A stretch of DNA of 64,000 nt from Cryptomeria japonica. Its lineage: Eukaryota; Streptophyta; Pinopsida; Cupressales; Cupressaceae. Of this stretch, positions 22,395-34,337 are shown one piece after another. Location of the stretch: positions 145,674,091 through 145,738,090 of the forward strand of contig NC_081406.1 of assembly GCF_030272615.1 (NCBI RefSeq), given 5' to 3'. The notes beneath the pieces were generated by a model. The model was not told the origin of the DNA. It saw only the letters and a list, made by a program, of their open reading frames with translations, and did no database searches. Position numbers and translations under genes: made by a program. How positions within the stretch are numbered: position 1 is the first letter of the stretch; every line of letters starts with the position of its first letter.

Positions 22395-25088
22395 CTACAT
22401 GATTCCATTAGGCAACTCCTTGGCTCGTTCTGGCAAACATTCTTTGCACTCTACATCTGAACCTTCAAAATACATGGCAGAAAACATGTCTACACTTTGC
22501 ATTAAATTATTGATTTGTTTATCACTTTCAAAAACTTGCCAAAAATTAGAGTTGTCTGGGATACTGGGCTGATATATCAATTCTACCTTGTAAATATCAT
22601 CAACAAATTCAGGATGTAGGACAAGCAATGAGGCTGAGACTACTAATGAATCTAATTTTGAATTCAATTCCTTGGGTATTACTTCAATGGAAAATGCATC
22701 GAAATCTTCGATTTCATCCCAAACCCTATTCCGATAGTGTTTTAATCTTTCATTTTTAACATTAAACAACCCTCTCACTTGTTTTACAATCAGTTCAACA
22801 TCTCCTTTAACTCACAAGAGTTTCACCCCCAATCTCTTAGATTTGGCTAAACCTAACAACAAAGCCTCATACCCGGCCGTATTGTTGGTATTTTTGAATT
22901 CTAATTTAAAAGAGAAAGGAATATGATTGCTAGAAGGTGGGATTAACACTACCCCTGCACCTGAACCTGACACTGCACAACTACCATCAAACTCCATTAA
23001 CCACATGCTTTGTTCTCTCTCTGGTTGTGATGGATCTTCCACTACCTCATTATTTGACAAAATCATGTAGTTTCCAAATTGACTATCATGGTACAAAATT
23101 TGATCTCTTGGGTCATCAGAAGGGAAAGCAATGAATTTAGACTTTGGTTTAGGTTGTAGAATGACTCGCTGTTTTCCAATGGGGATTGTAGCTTGAGACC
23201 AATCCATTTTAATTTCGCCACCTAAATCCCTATAAAAAGTATGACTTAGCAACATGCCATAGCTAGCTGGGATGTCAGCTATCAGAATAATCAACTTAAT
23301 TCTTTTATTTGGGTGGGAAGCAAGAACTACTTGAGCATCCTTAATTTGACCTAGCAGAGGAATTTGTTTTGAATCCATAGAATAACATCTGTCGAAAGTT
23401 TTTGTCAAGGACAACCCTAATGCTATAGCCACTGCAGAAGGCATAATATTGTTAGATGCACCTGAATCTATAATACAATTATTCAACTTGTGACCATTTA
23501 TGAATAATGATATGTAAAAGGGTTCTGGTTTTGACTCAAGGGCAGGTACAAAATCATTTGTTTGAAGAGCAATTATTTGAGGTATTTTTGCATAAGCCAC
23601 ATGGTGAACCAGTTCATTACTATGTGAGGGTAATATGACATTTATTGCTTTTTGTGTCCCATTGGCTTGTTGTAAATTATTTCCTTTTACAAACTGTATG
23701 AGCCTATCTATTTCTTTAGGATTTATCTTAAGGTACTTTGCAGGTGTAATTTGAATTTGAGATAATTTGCAAAATTCTACAATATCAAATGAACTTTCTT
23801 TTTCAACAGACTTTAAAAATGAAGGTTCTTGCAATTTTTGATCATTGTTATGAAAATTTGGGTCAATCCCCTTACCTTTGAAAGCCACAATAGATGATGA
23901 AGAAACACCCTGAGGTTTTACATTTTGTTGATTTCTTGTGAGCACAACACATGAAAGATCTTCTAAAGTAACCAAAATATCGCCTCCTCTTTTTGAATCA
24001 GACTCATATTCAAGGAAATGGATTTCAGAGTCACCAGGTTGCTTTAAAGATTCTTCTTCACCCCACTCATTTGAGGTATCTTTAGAATTCATCAATTGTG
24101 CATAACACACCATCTCAGAATAGGAACTACCATCATGTTCATCGGTGAGATGAAAAACACACATACTCCCTTTAGGTGGCAGTGCCTCAATTGCTAATCT
24201 TTGCTGAGCAGGGTGTAATTGCAGAGTCTTATTCCCATAGCCCAAAGACTGGTTTGTATTCCTCCTAGGTACATCTTGATAGGGAGATGGGTATGAGGTG
24301 ATGGCTTTAGGCAATTGTCTTTTAACGGTAATTACATCATTCATTATTTGCTGGATTATAGGGTCAGAGGAAGTTGAAGGTTGGGCAATGGGTGTTTTTA
24401 CTTCTCTTTTCCATTTACCCACCGTGATTAAACCATATTCCAACTCAACTGCAAGTGTTTTGGCAGCATTTAAATCTGCAACTCTTTGCCTACGAATTAG
24501 GAAACCTATTTCTGAAGGCATAGAATTGATAAAGAAACACTTTAGATTATCATCTGAGGGATTTTGATTAACTGGAATTTTATGCACAATCTTATCAAAT
24601 TTTGCTACAAAGTCCCTCATAGACTCTGGAATTTCTTTATTTAATTGGGCCAATTGAGTCAGGAGAGAATGTTTTTCTTCAGCCACTTTGAAACTTTCCT
24701 GAAACCTTATTTTCAGATCTTGCCAAGTTGTTATCACGCTATTTGGTAGGTGATAGAACCAATCGGTTGCTACTCTAGTTAGTGTTTGGACAAAGAATCT
24801 TACAACAACATCTTCATGTTGAATCACTATTATCCCACAAGCCACATTGAATGCATTCAGGTGCTCATCAACAGTGATTTTTCCATCCCCACTAAATTTT
24901 GGCAAGTGATCTCTAGCTCCTTTGGGTAAGGGATTGAGATTTAAACCTAAGTTCAATGGACCTACAACAACCCTCCAAGGATTATTTACTGCCATTGGAA
25001 GTATGATATTGAGTGGAGTTGGGCTGATTATATTTGGTAATGCAATACCATGCAAGGTCAGAGCTTGACAAACTAAGGTTTTTTCCAC
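22395..25088 (-). pseudogene. Gypsy G gag, protease and upstream RNase H
   Basis: A 758-codon open stretch (25088-22812) begins inside the foreign LTR fragment, so its first few codons are not gag. Gag (retrotrans_gag type) spans about residues 60-230 (D-H-L-P-K-F-S-G-D-G, A-T-D-W-F-Y-H-L, I-R-F-Q-E-S-F). The protease is at ~23470 (C-I-I-D-S-G-A-S-N-N-I-M-P). An RNase H of the RVT_3 type follows (M-E-F-D-G-S ... G-A-G-V-V-L-I ... F-K-N-T-N-N-T-A-G-Y-E-A-L-L). It crosses one TAA at 22812 and continues with G-D-V-E-L-I-V-K-Q-V and N-S-K-L-D-S-L. The usual A-E-Y-E is A-G-Y-E. The second part (22778-22395) leads into RT. This RNase H lies upstream of RT. Confidence 0.88.
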
Positions 25089-25285
25089 ACCGGGTTTCCT
25101 CGTTAAATATCTTGTGTTATGGTGTTTTCTCTATGCTATCTCTGTTATTCTTATTTACTGCATTAATTCTTACTTACCGGTACACTATTTTGAATTGAAA
25201 AGTTTTAAATAAGTATAAATATTCTGTCAACCGGTTAGACATTGATTCACCCCCCTCTCAGTGTCTTTGGGACTATCATTTATTC
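25078..25285 (+). repeat. 3' end fragment of an F-type LTR
   Basis: It matches, in plus orientation, the last ~200 bp of the LTR at 59745-60531. Shared features are a 'ttttcc-c-c-ccgggtttc' block, 'tgtgttatggtg', 'taccggtacact', 'attgattcaccccccctctcag' and the terminal TTCTAACA. It begins abruptly where G gag ends and joins directly to the inverted C LTR at 25286. There is no PBS after it. It is likely the scar of an F-type insertion later deleted. Confidence 0.75.
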
Positions 25286-25901
25286 TAACAACCATAAACA
25301 TCTATACCAATTACATGAATAAGTCACCTGTAAATATAGATCCTCAACCTTATTGACAAGGTCATCTAAACCCTTTTCCCATAAACCCATAATTACAAAA
25401 ATTAGATCAGACATTATCACTAGACCAATATTATGATTTACATTACATAGCATGCACCTAATTGAAATATCCAAACAATTATATTTGTCAAAAATTCTGT
25501 TGAGACCAAAATCCAAAATGCTTCACCAACCAGTAGAAACCTTGAGTGAAATATCAAAAAGTCTAACCGGATCCAAATAGGACCATCATAACAACACGCT
25601 AACTGATCCAAAGTCACCGAATCATCAAATATCGCTTACCGATAAAGCTAACCGGTACCAGGAAATATCAATCAGGAATAAAAGTGATAACAACCAGAGC
25701 AACAAATCATGAACCAACAAAATATAGCAAGCATATAACCATCTTGAATAATAATCTAAAACCGAGTCCAGAGATCTGATCATACCCTATCAGACTTACA
25801 ACCAAAACTAAGATGATCACCAAGACTAACCGGGATAGGTCCAACCGGGATACAATGTTGACATCAATGACAACACTAAAACAAAACTAGAATATGCCAA
25901 T
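25286..25901 (-). repeat. Remnant of family C 5' LTR
   Basis: It is the reverse complement of LTR C, alignable to about 11840-12521 (shared 'taccaattac-tgaataagtcacct' and 'gataggtccaac-ggga'). It ends 'tatgccaat', a decayed version of CCAACA, and is followed by AGATC, the right copy of the C target duplication. The left ~580 bp of the LTR is missing. Confidence 0.8.
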
Positions 25902-26994
25902 AGATCCTAGTTATGGAACTCTGACATGTGCTGATGAACATAAGAATGCTGATAATGATATTAGAGCAAAAGAAGCATTGTTAAGTTCCCTATCACATGA
26001 AAAATTGTTGAATGTCATAGAGATGGAAAATGAAAAGCAGATCTGGTTGAAGCTTGAAATTCTATATGGAGGTGACCAAGCAGTAAAGATTACAAAACTT
26101 GAAGGTTACTGGGTGAGATATGAAAATTTGAAGATGGAAGAAGATGAAAAGATAAGTTCTTTCATGGATAGAGTGAATGAGACTGTCATGGGAATCAAAT
26201 GGTGCAATGGAAAAGTTAATGAGGATGAGATCGTTTTAAAAATTCTAAGTGTTTTACCTCTAACTTACAAAATGAAAGCTACTGCAATAAATAAAATCCA
26301 AACAATGTCAAATACCCTTGTTACTAGAGATACATTACTTGGGAAATTGACTGCTTTTGAACTTGAAAATCTTGGAGATCGGAATGCTACTAAAATAGAA
26401 ACTACTTTTAAAGCATTTGCCTCTAGTAAGAAAAAGATAGATTGGAAAGAGTTATATGCTAAAGAGATGGAAGATATTGAAAGAGAGAACAAAGAACTTG
26501 AATAATTGGAAGCCCTAATTTCTAGAAGAATCCCTAAACAACTAGTTGGAAGTAAGTATGAAGGGAAAATTCCATTTAAATATTTTTCATGCAATAAGAT
26601 TGGTCACTTTGCTTCTAGATGTCTTGAAAGAAATGAAACGAATCATGAAATATTTTTGAGAAATTATAAACCTAATCTGGAATATCAGATCAAACCTAAA
26701 TATAGAAAGAATAAGGAAAAATCATGTTACTATGCTGGTGATGATGATTTTGGTATTATTGATGATTTTGATGATGATGAACCTGCAAGTGGATCCGGTA
26801 ATGGAAGCTCAGGTAGTGGAAAATATTGGGTCTTTATTGCTATCGAGAATGAATCTTTGGAACCTATCAATGATACAACTCATACAAAGGAGAAAGCCCT
26901 AGCTACTAAAATTAAAGAGAAAGATGAATGGGTTATAGACAGTGGTTTCTCATACCACATGACTAGTGATAAGAGGAAATTCCTAACACTGTAA
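25902..26994 (+). pseudogene. Copia A gag (main part) and protease
   Basis: One frame runs through with a TAA at 26503 and a TAA at 26992. The Gag features are I-R-A-K-E-A-L-L-S-S-L, the UBN2-like I-W-L-K-L-E-I-L-Y-G-G and K-I-S-S-F-M-D-R-V. The zinc knuckle at 26581-26622 has lost its first Cys (Y-F-S-C-N-K-I-G-H-F-A-S-R-C). The protease motif at 26935-26964 is V-I-D-S-G-F-S-Y-H-M-T, with the D-S-G triad intact. The ATG at 25894 belongs to the LTR remnant, not to gag. This continues the gag started at 9731. Confidence 0.9.
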
Positions 26995-28480
26995 GAATTT
27001 GATGGTGGACTAGTAAGATTTGGAGACAATGAGACATTCAAGATCAAAGGAAAATGAACAATATCCTTGGGTGGTAAGAACAATACTGACAATGTTTATT
27101 ATCTTGAAGGTTTGAAGCATAATATCTTGAGTGTAGGATAGATGGTGGATAGAGGATTTCATTTGCAATTCAAAGATGGAAAATGCAAGATTATCAATAG
27201 ATCTGGATTGGAAATTGCATCCTGAAATCAGACCAAAGGAAATATCTTTCATTTGAACTCCAGTGATAAGACTTGCTTGATTGCTTAGATTGAAGAAAGT
27301 TGGCTATGGAATAAAAGGATGTGCTATGTGAATTTTGATTACATAGTAAATATTAGTTCAACCAAGACTATCAGTGATTTTCCCAAGATCATCAAGCCTC
27401 ATAATCCGATATGTAGCGAATGCCAAATGGGTAAGAAATTTAGAACTTCTTTCAAAAGCATACATGATAGATCTAATGAAATTCTTGATCTTATTCATAC
27501 TAATCTATGTGGTCCAACAAGGACTAAAAGATTTCAAGGAGATAGATACTTTATGTTGCTTATTGATGATTACTCTAGAATGATGTGGGTTGCATTTTTT
27601 AAAGAAAAATCAAAAGCCCTTGAAAAATTCAAAATATTGAAAGCTATGGTTGAGACAGAAATATGATTAAAATAAAATGCTTAAGATCAGATCAAGGTGG
27701 TGAATTTACATCCGGTGAATTCAACAACTTTTGTGAGAAATATAGAATTAGAAGACAATTATTTGCACCTTGAACTCCACAACATAATGGAGTAGTGGAA
27801 AGAAAGAAGAGAACTATCTTAGATGTTGCAAGGACAATGATGATGGAAGCCAAATTGCTTGAAATTTATTGGAGAGAAGCTATCAATACTGTAGTCTACA
27901 CTTTCAATAGAATACACATAAAAGGTGATACAGGTAACACTTCTTATGAATTGTGGTTCGGTCATACTGCTATTGTCAAGTATTTTAGAATTTTTGTAAG
28001 TAAATGCTATATCAGAAGACACGATGGAATATGGAAATTTGATCTTTGATGTGATGAAGGAATATTCTTGGGTTATTCTACTAAGAGCGAAGCATATATA
28101 TGCTTTAATAAAAGATTGCAAAGGATAGTGGAAAGTACAAATGTCAGAGTGGATGAGAAAAAAAAAATCAAATAAGATCATATGACTATGGACCTAAAGA
28201 TGAGATTGTTAGATTAAAACCAGTAATGCAAGAATTAGATCAGAGAAATGATCCAATTGCTCCGATAACATCAGAAAATTCCACAGTAATTGTTGAAAAG
28301 TATAAAGAGTCAGAAAGTGAAGATAATCCAAAGACTCTTAGGCATGTAAAACTGAATCATTCTAAAGATTAGATCATGGGAGATAAGAGAAAAGGTGTAA
28401 TGAGAAGAAGAAGGTTAGCTGCTGAAGAGTTATGTTTAATCTCTCCAATTGAACCGAAATCAAATATTTAAGCATGCAAA
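26995..28480 (+). pseudogene. Copia A integrase and linker
   Basis: The frame of the protease continues to ~27666 with several stops, then shifts (27690-28050), then shifts again. The zinc-binding histidines are lost (W-N-K-R-M-C-Y), while C-S-E-C-Q-M-G-K is kept. The first core Asp is Asn (H-T-N-L-C-G-P). S-D-Q-G-G-E-F and N-G-V-V-E-R-K-K-R are present. F-L-G-Y-S-T-K and an acidic linker end the domain. These changes make it catalytically dead. Confidence 0.88.
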
Positions 28481-29935
28481 GATGAGAATTGGATGAAAGC
28501 AATGGAAGATGAATTAAATCAGATAGAAAAGAATAACACATGGGAATTGGTTCCTAGGCCTACAAATAAAAATGTTATTGGAACTAAATGGGTATTCAGA
28601 AACAAATTAAATGAAGAAGGATAGGCTATAAGAAACAAAGCTATATTGGTTTGCAAAGGATACTCACAACAAGAAGGAATTGATTATGATGCAACTTATA
28701 CTCCAGTTACAAGGATTGAAGTTGTAAGACTATTTCTTGCCTATGTTGCACACAACAACTACAAGGTATATCAAATAGATGTCAAATGTGCATTCCTTAA
28801 AGGAGATCTTGAAGAAGATGTCTACATTGAGCAGCTTGATGGATTTTTGCTATCAGAGGACAAGGTCATGGTTTGCAGATTGAGGAAAGCCTTATATGGA
28901 TTGAAAAAAGACCCCAAAGCCTGGTATGCTAGATTTGATAAACATATTTTGAAGCTCAGATTTAGCAAAAGTAATGCTTATAGAAACTTATATTATAAGA
29001 TTGAGCATGATGAAATATTGATCATTGAAGTCTTTGTTGATGACATCATTTTTGGAGGAGAAGAAAATCTATGCATGACATTTGCCGATGGCATGAAGAA
29101 TGAATATGAAATGTCTATGATTGGTGAGATGAAATTTTTCTTAGTTCTGTAGATCACATAGAATGATAAAGGTATTTTCATTTGTCAAACTAAATATGTG
29201 AAAGAATTTCTAAAGAAATTTGGACTTGAAAAGTTAAACCAGTTGGAACCCCTATGATAATCGGTTGCAAACTATCAAAGAAAGATGAATCTCCTAAAGT
29301 GAACTCAACTAGATACAAATCAATGATTGGTGGACTACTATACTTAACTTTGACCAAACCGGATATAATGAATGTTGTCTACATTGCTTCTAGATTTCAG
29401 TTTGATCCAAGAGAAAATCATGAAATTATTGTTAAAAGGATATTTAGATATTTGAAAGGAACAACAAATTATGGGTTATGGTATTCAAAGGATGATGATT
29501 TCATATTATGTGCCTATACAGACTCAATTTGGGCATGAGATGTTGATGACTGGAAGAGCACTGCAAGTGGTGCATTTTTTCTTGTGAAGAAATTAGTTTC
29601 ATGGCTTAGCAAAAACAATCATGCACTTCATTATCTTCTGCTGAAGCTGAATATGTAGCTACTGCAACAAATTGTACTCAGATCTTATGGATGAAGCAAA
29701 TGTTGAATGATATAAGGGTAATTTATGATGAGCCTATTCTTATTCACTGTGATAATATAGCTACTATTGATATGTCACACACACACGCATATATATATAT
29801 ATATATTTTGTTGAAAGAAAAGGTTGAAGCAAAGGAAGTCAGATTGGTATATGTGCCCACTCAGGAATAGATTGCAGACATTCTAACAAAACCATTGCCT
29901 AAAGGTACTTTTGAATATCTCAAAAATTAGTAGGG
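28481..29935 (+). pseudogene. Copia A reverse transcriptase and RNase H
   Basis: The RT shows [45 protein letters not shown] and an intact active site F-V-D-D-I-I-F-G-G. Frameshifts lie near 29235 and 29600. RNase H starts well (A-Y-T-D-S-I-W-A-stop-D-V-D-D), but a CA/TA microsatellite at 29770-29809 replaces the segment between the D-N-x-x-T and F-L-K-E-K-V motifs. The end still shows K-P-L-P-K. Confidence 0.9.
29770..29809. repeat. (CA)n/(TA)n microsatellite inside RNase H
   Basis: About six CA units followed by about ten TA units lie between 'tgatatgt' and 'ttttgttgaaag'. In the related C element the same place codes for S-N-N-P-V-F-H-S-K-S-K-H-I-S-I-R-Y. The repeat has therefore displaced coding sequence rather than been inserted between domains. 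Confidence 0.88.
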
Positions 29936-30319
29936 GGCCACCACCCCTCTGGAAGAGACTTAGAGATGCAAAGATGCATCAATTCGGTGAACTTATTAGA
30001 AATATGTACTGATCCCGGTTGATGAGATGGTGATGCTACTCAGGGGGAGTAGTTAGCTGATTGGTTCAATATCTTGACATCAAACCTTCAATATTGATGT
30101 CAAAGGGAGAGAGATATCCATGTGAAAAATAGAAAAATACATTCTAGTATGGGGGAGAGATATTGCAAAAAGTGAGAATCAAATATATCAGATCAGTCAA
30201 TGAATCAGTTAGTTCTTTTGTTGTTATCTTGGGAGAGAGTTTCTTGGAGATTGTTGGCCTTCCTTGGCACTTGGATGTTTTCCAAATTTAGTGTTACCAT
30301 CAATTCCAGAGGGGGAGAT
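29936..30319 (+). other. A 3' untranslated region with polypurine tract
   Basis: No gene is present. It is closely similar to 1-356, and the tract AGAGGGGGAGAT at 30308-30319 abuts the LTR start. Internal GGGGGAGTAG and GGGGGAGAGA words are also present. Confidence 0.85.
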
Positions 30320-31538
30320 TGTTGGCAATATGCAAGAATTTATTATGTGTTGTCATTGATGTCAACACTACTTCGGTTGGTTGTTGACCTACTCTGGTTA
30401 GACATGGTTTTGGTAGAGGTTATTAGAGATTTTGCTTCGGTATGTTCAAATTGTTGGATTTGGTTTTAGAAGGATATTCATGATGATTATATGTATGTCA
30501 TATTCAGTTGGTTCATGATTTGGTGCTTTGGAAGCTATTGATTATGTTCTAGACTATCGGTTGATGTTCTTGATCCCAATTGGTGATATTTGATGAAATG
30601 GTTAAGTGGGTTTGATATGGCTTCTAGAAATGGTTCTTAATTTGCTAAAGGTGTTATTGATTGTGTCCCAATTGTTTGGTGGCTTTGGATTGGCTAGCAT
30701 GAAGATTTAGTGATCCTATTTGCATCCGGTAGGATATTCTGTATTATTGACACTGAGGGTTTTTCCCGGTTGGTGTAACGTGTTGCGGTTGATCCAAAAT
30801 TCCCTTTGAAAGTGTTTGATGGTTTGAGGATGTTATCTGGGTCCTTGGCCGACATGGGTTGTGATCCATTTATTGTTTTATGCATTGTAATGATAAATTT
30901 ATATTAGAGTGGTCGACCTGCTTGTTTAGGTCTATGTAACCTATAAATATGATTGCAATAGCTCCTTGTAGATCATGAACGAACGAATGAATAATGTATG
31001 GATGGATTGGATGCATAGATGAGTGATTGACGAATATATGTAGATGTGAAATAAAGCCTGCAAGGTTGATAGAGTTTTTTGATCAAGCTGTATGAGGATT
31101 TAGTCCTCTGGTTGTGTTGCAGACAGTGTGCTTAACTAGAACTGTATCCAAGAATTAGGAGATGCTATTTCCATAGTTCATTTCCTTAGGATTGTAGTCC
31201 AATGATTATGTAATTTCATGAGACTTCCGTTTTGTGTTGAGGAGTGTCCTCTAGGTTGTTGGCTTGATTGCAAGTGAAATCTCCATTGTAATATTTTCAC
31301 ATACTGCTGCAGAAGTATTATTTGATTGTGGGTGGGGTTTCCTACCATGGTTTTTCCCTTCACCGGGTTTTCCACATCAATATATTGGTATCGTGTGTTG
31401 TGTACTCTTATGCTTTATATTTCACAGTGTTACTCTCATTTTTCTTTGGTAGAAGGTTTATAATCTACAATAATTGTTTAACTTGTGGAGAACAGATTCA
31501 CCCCCCACCTCTCAGTTTTCCTCTAGTTCATTCTAACA
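30320..31538 (+). repeat. 3' LTR of copia family A
   Basis: The LTR is 1219 bp, TGTTGGCAATATG...TTCTAACA, and is collinear with 357-1569 over its length. It carries a short CGAA/TGAA repeat near 30980 at the place where 9130 shows a crossover. The sequence after it (GTACATAG) does not continue as a PBS, so this is the outer end of the element. Confidence 0.92.
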
Positions 31539-32770
<1,232 letters not shown>

Positions 32771-34337
32771 TAATCAATAAATTTATGGTAAGGAGTTGAC
32801 TCATGATTAGCGATGCATGAGTAATTAAGAGGAGTGATTATGTGGGTTGATGAGGGATTAATGTGCAAGTAAGAAAGTTAGGAGGATGGAACATGAGGAG
32901 AGAGAATGAGTGGAGGAATATAAAATTGGGGGAAATAATAATCATGATTAGGCTAGAATTAATTAGGCTAGATGATAATATTAGGAAGAGTGATTTGTAG
33001 GAATCAAAGAGTTTAGTTAATCAATTGAAATTAATTTAATAATTAGGGCTTAGAAGAAATAATAAAGGTTGGGATGATTTTTAGAAGAATAGGAAATATA
33101 ATTAATTTTGATAAATTAATTATAAAGGCTATAGAGATGAAATTAATTTTAAATATAATTTAATGACTGTTAAGAAAAAGAGGACTAGCACAATTAATTT
33201 AATTAATTATGTGGAAAGGAAAACTTTATTAAAAATTAATTTAATCAATTTTAGATGAACACTCATTTACTTTTGCACTTATTTATCCTTCATAATAAGG
33301 ATACAATAGAAAAGTCATTTCACATCCTTTATATGTTTTTATTTTTGTCATCTTTACATCTGAACACTCTGAAAACTTATGCACTTGTTTCTCCTTCATA
33401 ATAAGGATACAAGAGAAAAGTCATTTCACATCCTTTATCTATTTTATTTTTATCATTTGAAAACTCATTTACTTTTGCACTTGTTTCTCCTTCATAATAA
33501 GGATACAAATCTTTAACTTCAAAATTTAGTGAAATATTTACTCCTTGAAGCTTTATTTCATAAACACCTGTTACAAATTATTTCAAGACTTGACATGGTC
33601 CTAGTACCTTCCACTAACAGAACATGTGTCCCCTTCATAAATTTTTGCTTTTGTTTATGGGAAAATATTAAATCTTCAATTTGAAATTTTTGAATTTTAC
33701 TCATAAAATCAACATATTAAGTGTCTTCTCTTCAACATTCCCTCACCTTTTTGAAAGTTTTATTCTTACATTCTATAATATTTCTCTCTTTTCCATTATG
33801 TGTTTGATGTGGATCACTCTTAACTATTTTTTCCTGCTTCCAACATCTTTTCTTTTATGCTCAAACATACAATAGGATTGCTATCTAATTTAACTTTTTG
33901 CTTTAATAATATTAAAGTAAATTTATTTTTATGCTTCATAATAGCACATGTATTTTTTATTCCATTATAAATAGCCTCTCTTAAATTGTGAGTGTGTAAT
34001 GTCCCTTTTTTGGGCTACGTACATTTGGTTTCCAACTGATAGATTAAGGTATCAACTAGGGCATGAAACCGATAACCCTTTTGGATTTATTATGTCACCT
34101 TTGATTTACTCAAAGAATCAATCTAATTCAACAATAGTTGTGCTTGTTGATTGCATATATACATAAGAAGATATTATGCCAATAATAATGAAGCCACATT
34201 TCTATGATGAATACTAAAGTTTATGTTTTGAAATATTGGAGGCTTTTGGTGTGTATCATCAACATGTTAATAACATTAATATGAATCTCCCTATATGAAG
34301 TCTAATATAAATGTAGGTATCTAATGGTAGGCCTAAT
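32771..34337. other. AT-rich non-coding stretch
   Basis: No gene can be supported. A short minus-strand stretch near 33550-33720 reads F-M-K-G-T-H-V-L-L-V-E-G-T-R-T-M, perhaps a decayed retroelement ORF that I do not recognise. TGTAATGTCCC at about 33995 equals the start of the solo LTR at 37223 and may mark the end of a related LTR. A tandem repeat lies at 33263-33507. Confidence 0.5.
33263..33507. repeat. Tandem repeat, ~100-bp unit, 2.5 copies
   Basis: 'ccttcataataaggataca' recurs at about 33287, 33392 and 33490, each preceded by 'gcacttNtttNt'. Two of the copies are followed by 'agaaaagtcatttcacatcc'. The unit length is about 100-105 bp. Confidence 0.85.

Larger units (their letters stand above)
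14355..25080 (-). mobile_element. Ty3/gypsy element G (Tat/Ogre-like domain set), decayed
   Basis: On the minus strand the order is gag, aspartic protease, RNase H (RVT_3 type), reverse transcriptase, Ty3-type RNase H, integrase (zinc finger, core, C-terminal domain), a spacer and a long accessory ORF. No LTR pair could be delimited. The left edge is set at a TGTTGG next to CATCC, and the right edge where a foreign LTR fragment begins. INT after RT gives the Ty3 order, and two RNase H domains are known from the plant Tat group. All reading frames carry stops. Confidence 0.85.
9905..25901 (-). mobile_element. Copia family C element (minus), heavily rearranged
   Basis: It is read on the minus strand. 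The remnant of the 5' LTR is at 25286-25901. The gag, protease and integrase are missing, RT and RNase H survive at 14357-12837, the 3' region and purine tract at 12836-12522, and the 3' LTR at 12521-9905, split by solo LTR B. Gypsy element G and a piece of another LTR occupy the place of the missing part. The 3' LTR sums to about 1202 bp once the solo LTR is removed, close to the family A LTR length. Confidence 0.78.
9130..31538 (+). mobile_element. Copia family A element split by nested insertions
   Basis: The pieces in order are LTR 3' part (9130-9678), PBS, gag start (9731-9904), insertion of element C (9905-25901), gag remainder through RNase H (25902-29935), 3' region with purine tract, and complete 3' LTR (30320-31538). 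The AGATC duplication on both sides of C, together with continuation of Gag similarity, shows the two parts were one element. The frame differs by one base across the joint. The base right after the 3' LTR starts GTACA, a candidate target duplication whose partner is not in the window. Confidence 0.83.

Noticed and set aside
22937-23134. Small plus-strand ORFs over gypsy G (also at 16286, 20203, 22023, 24298)
   Set aside because: They are shadows of the minus-strand pol and accessory genes without any domain features.
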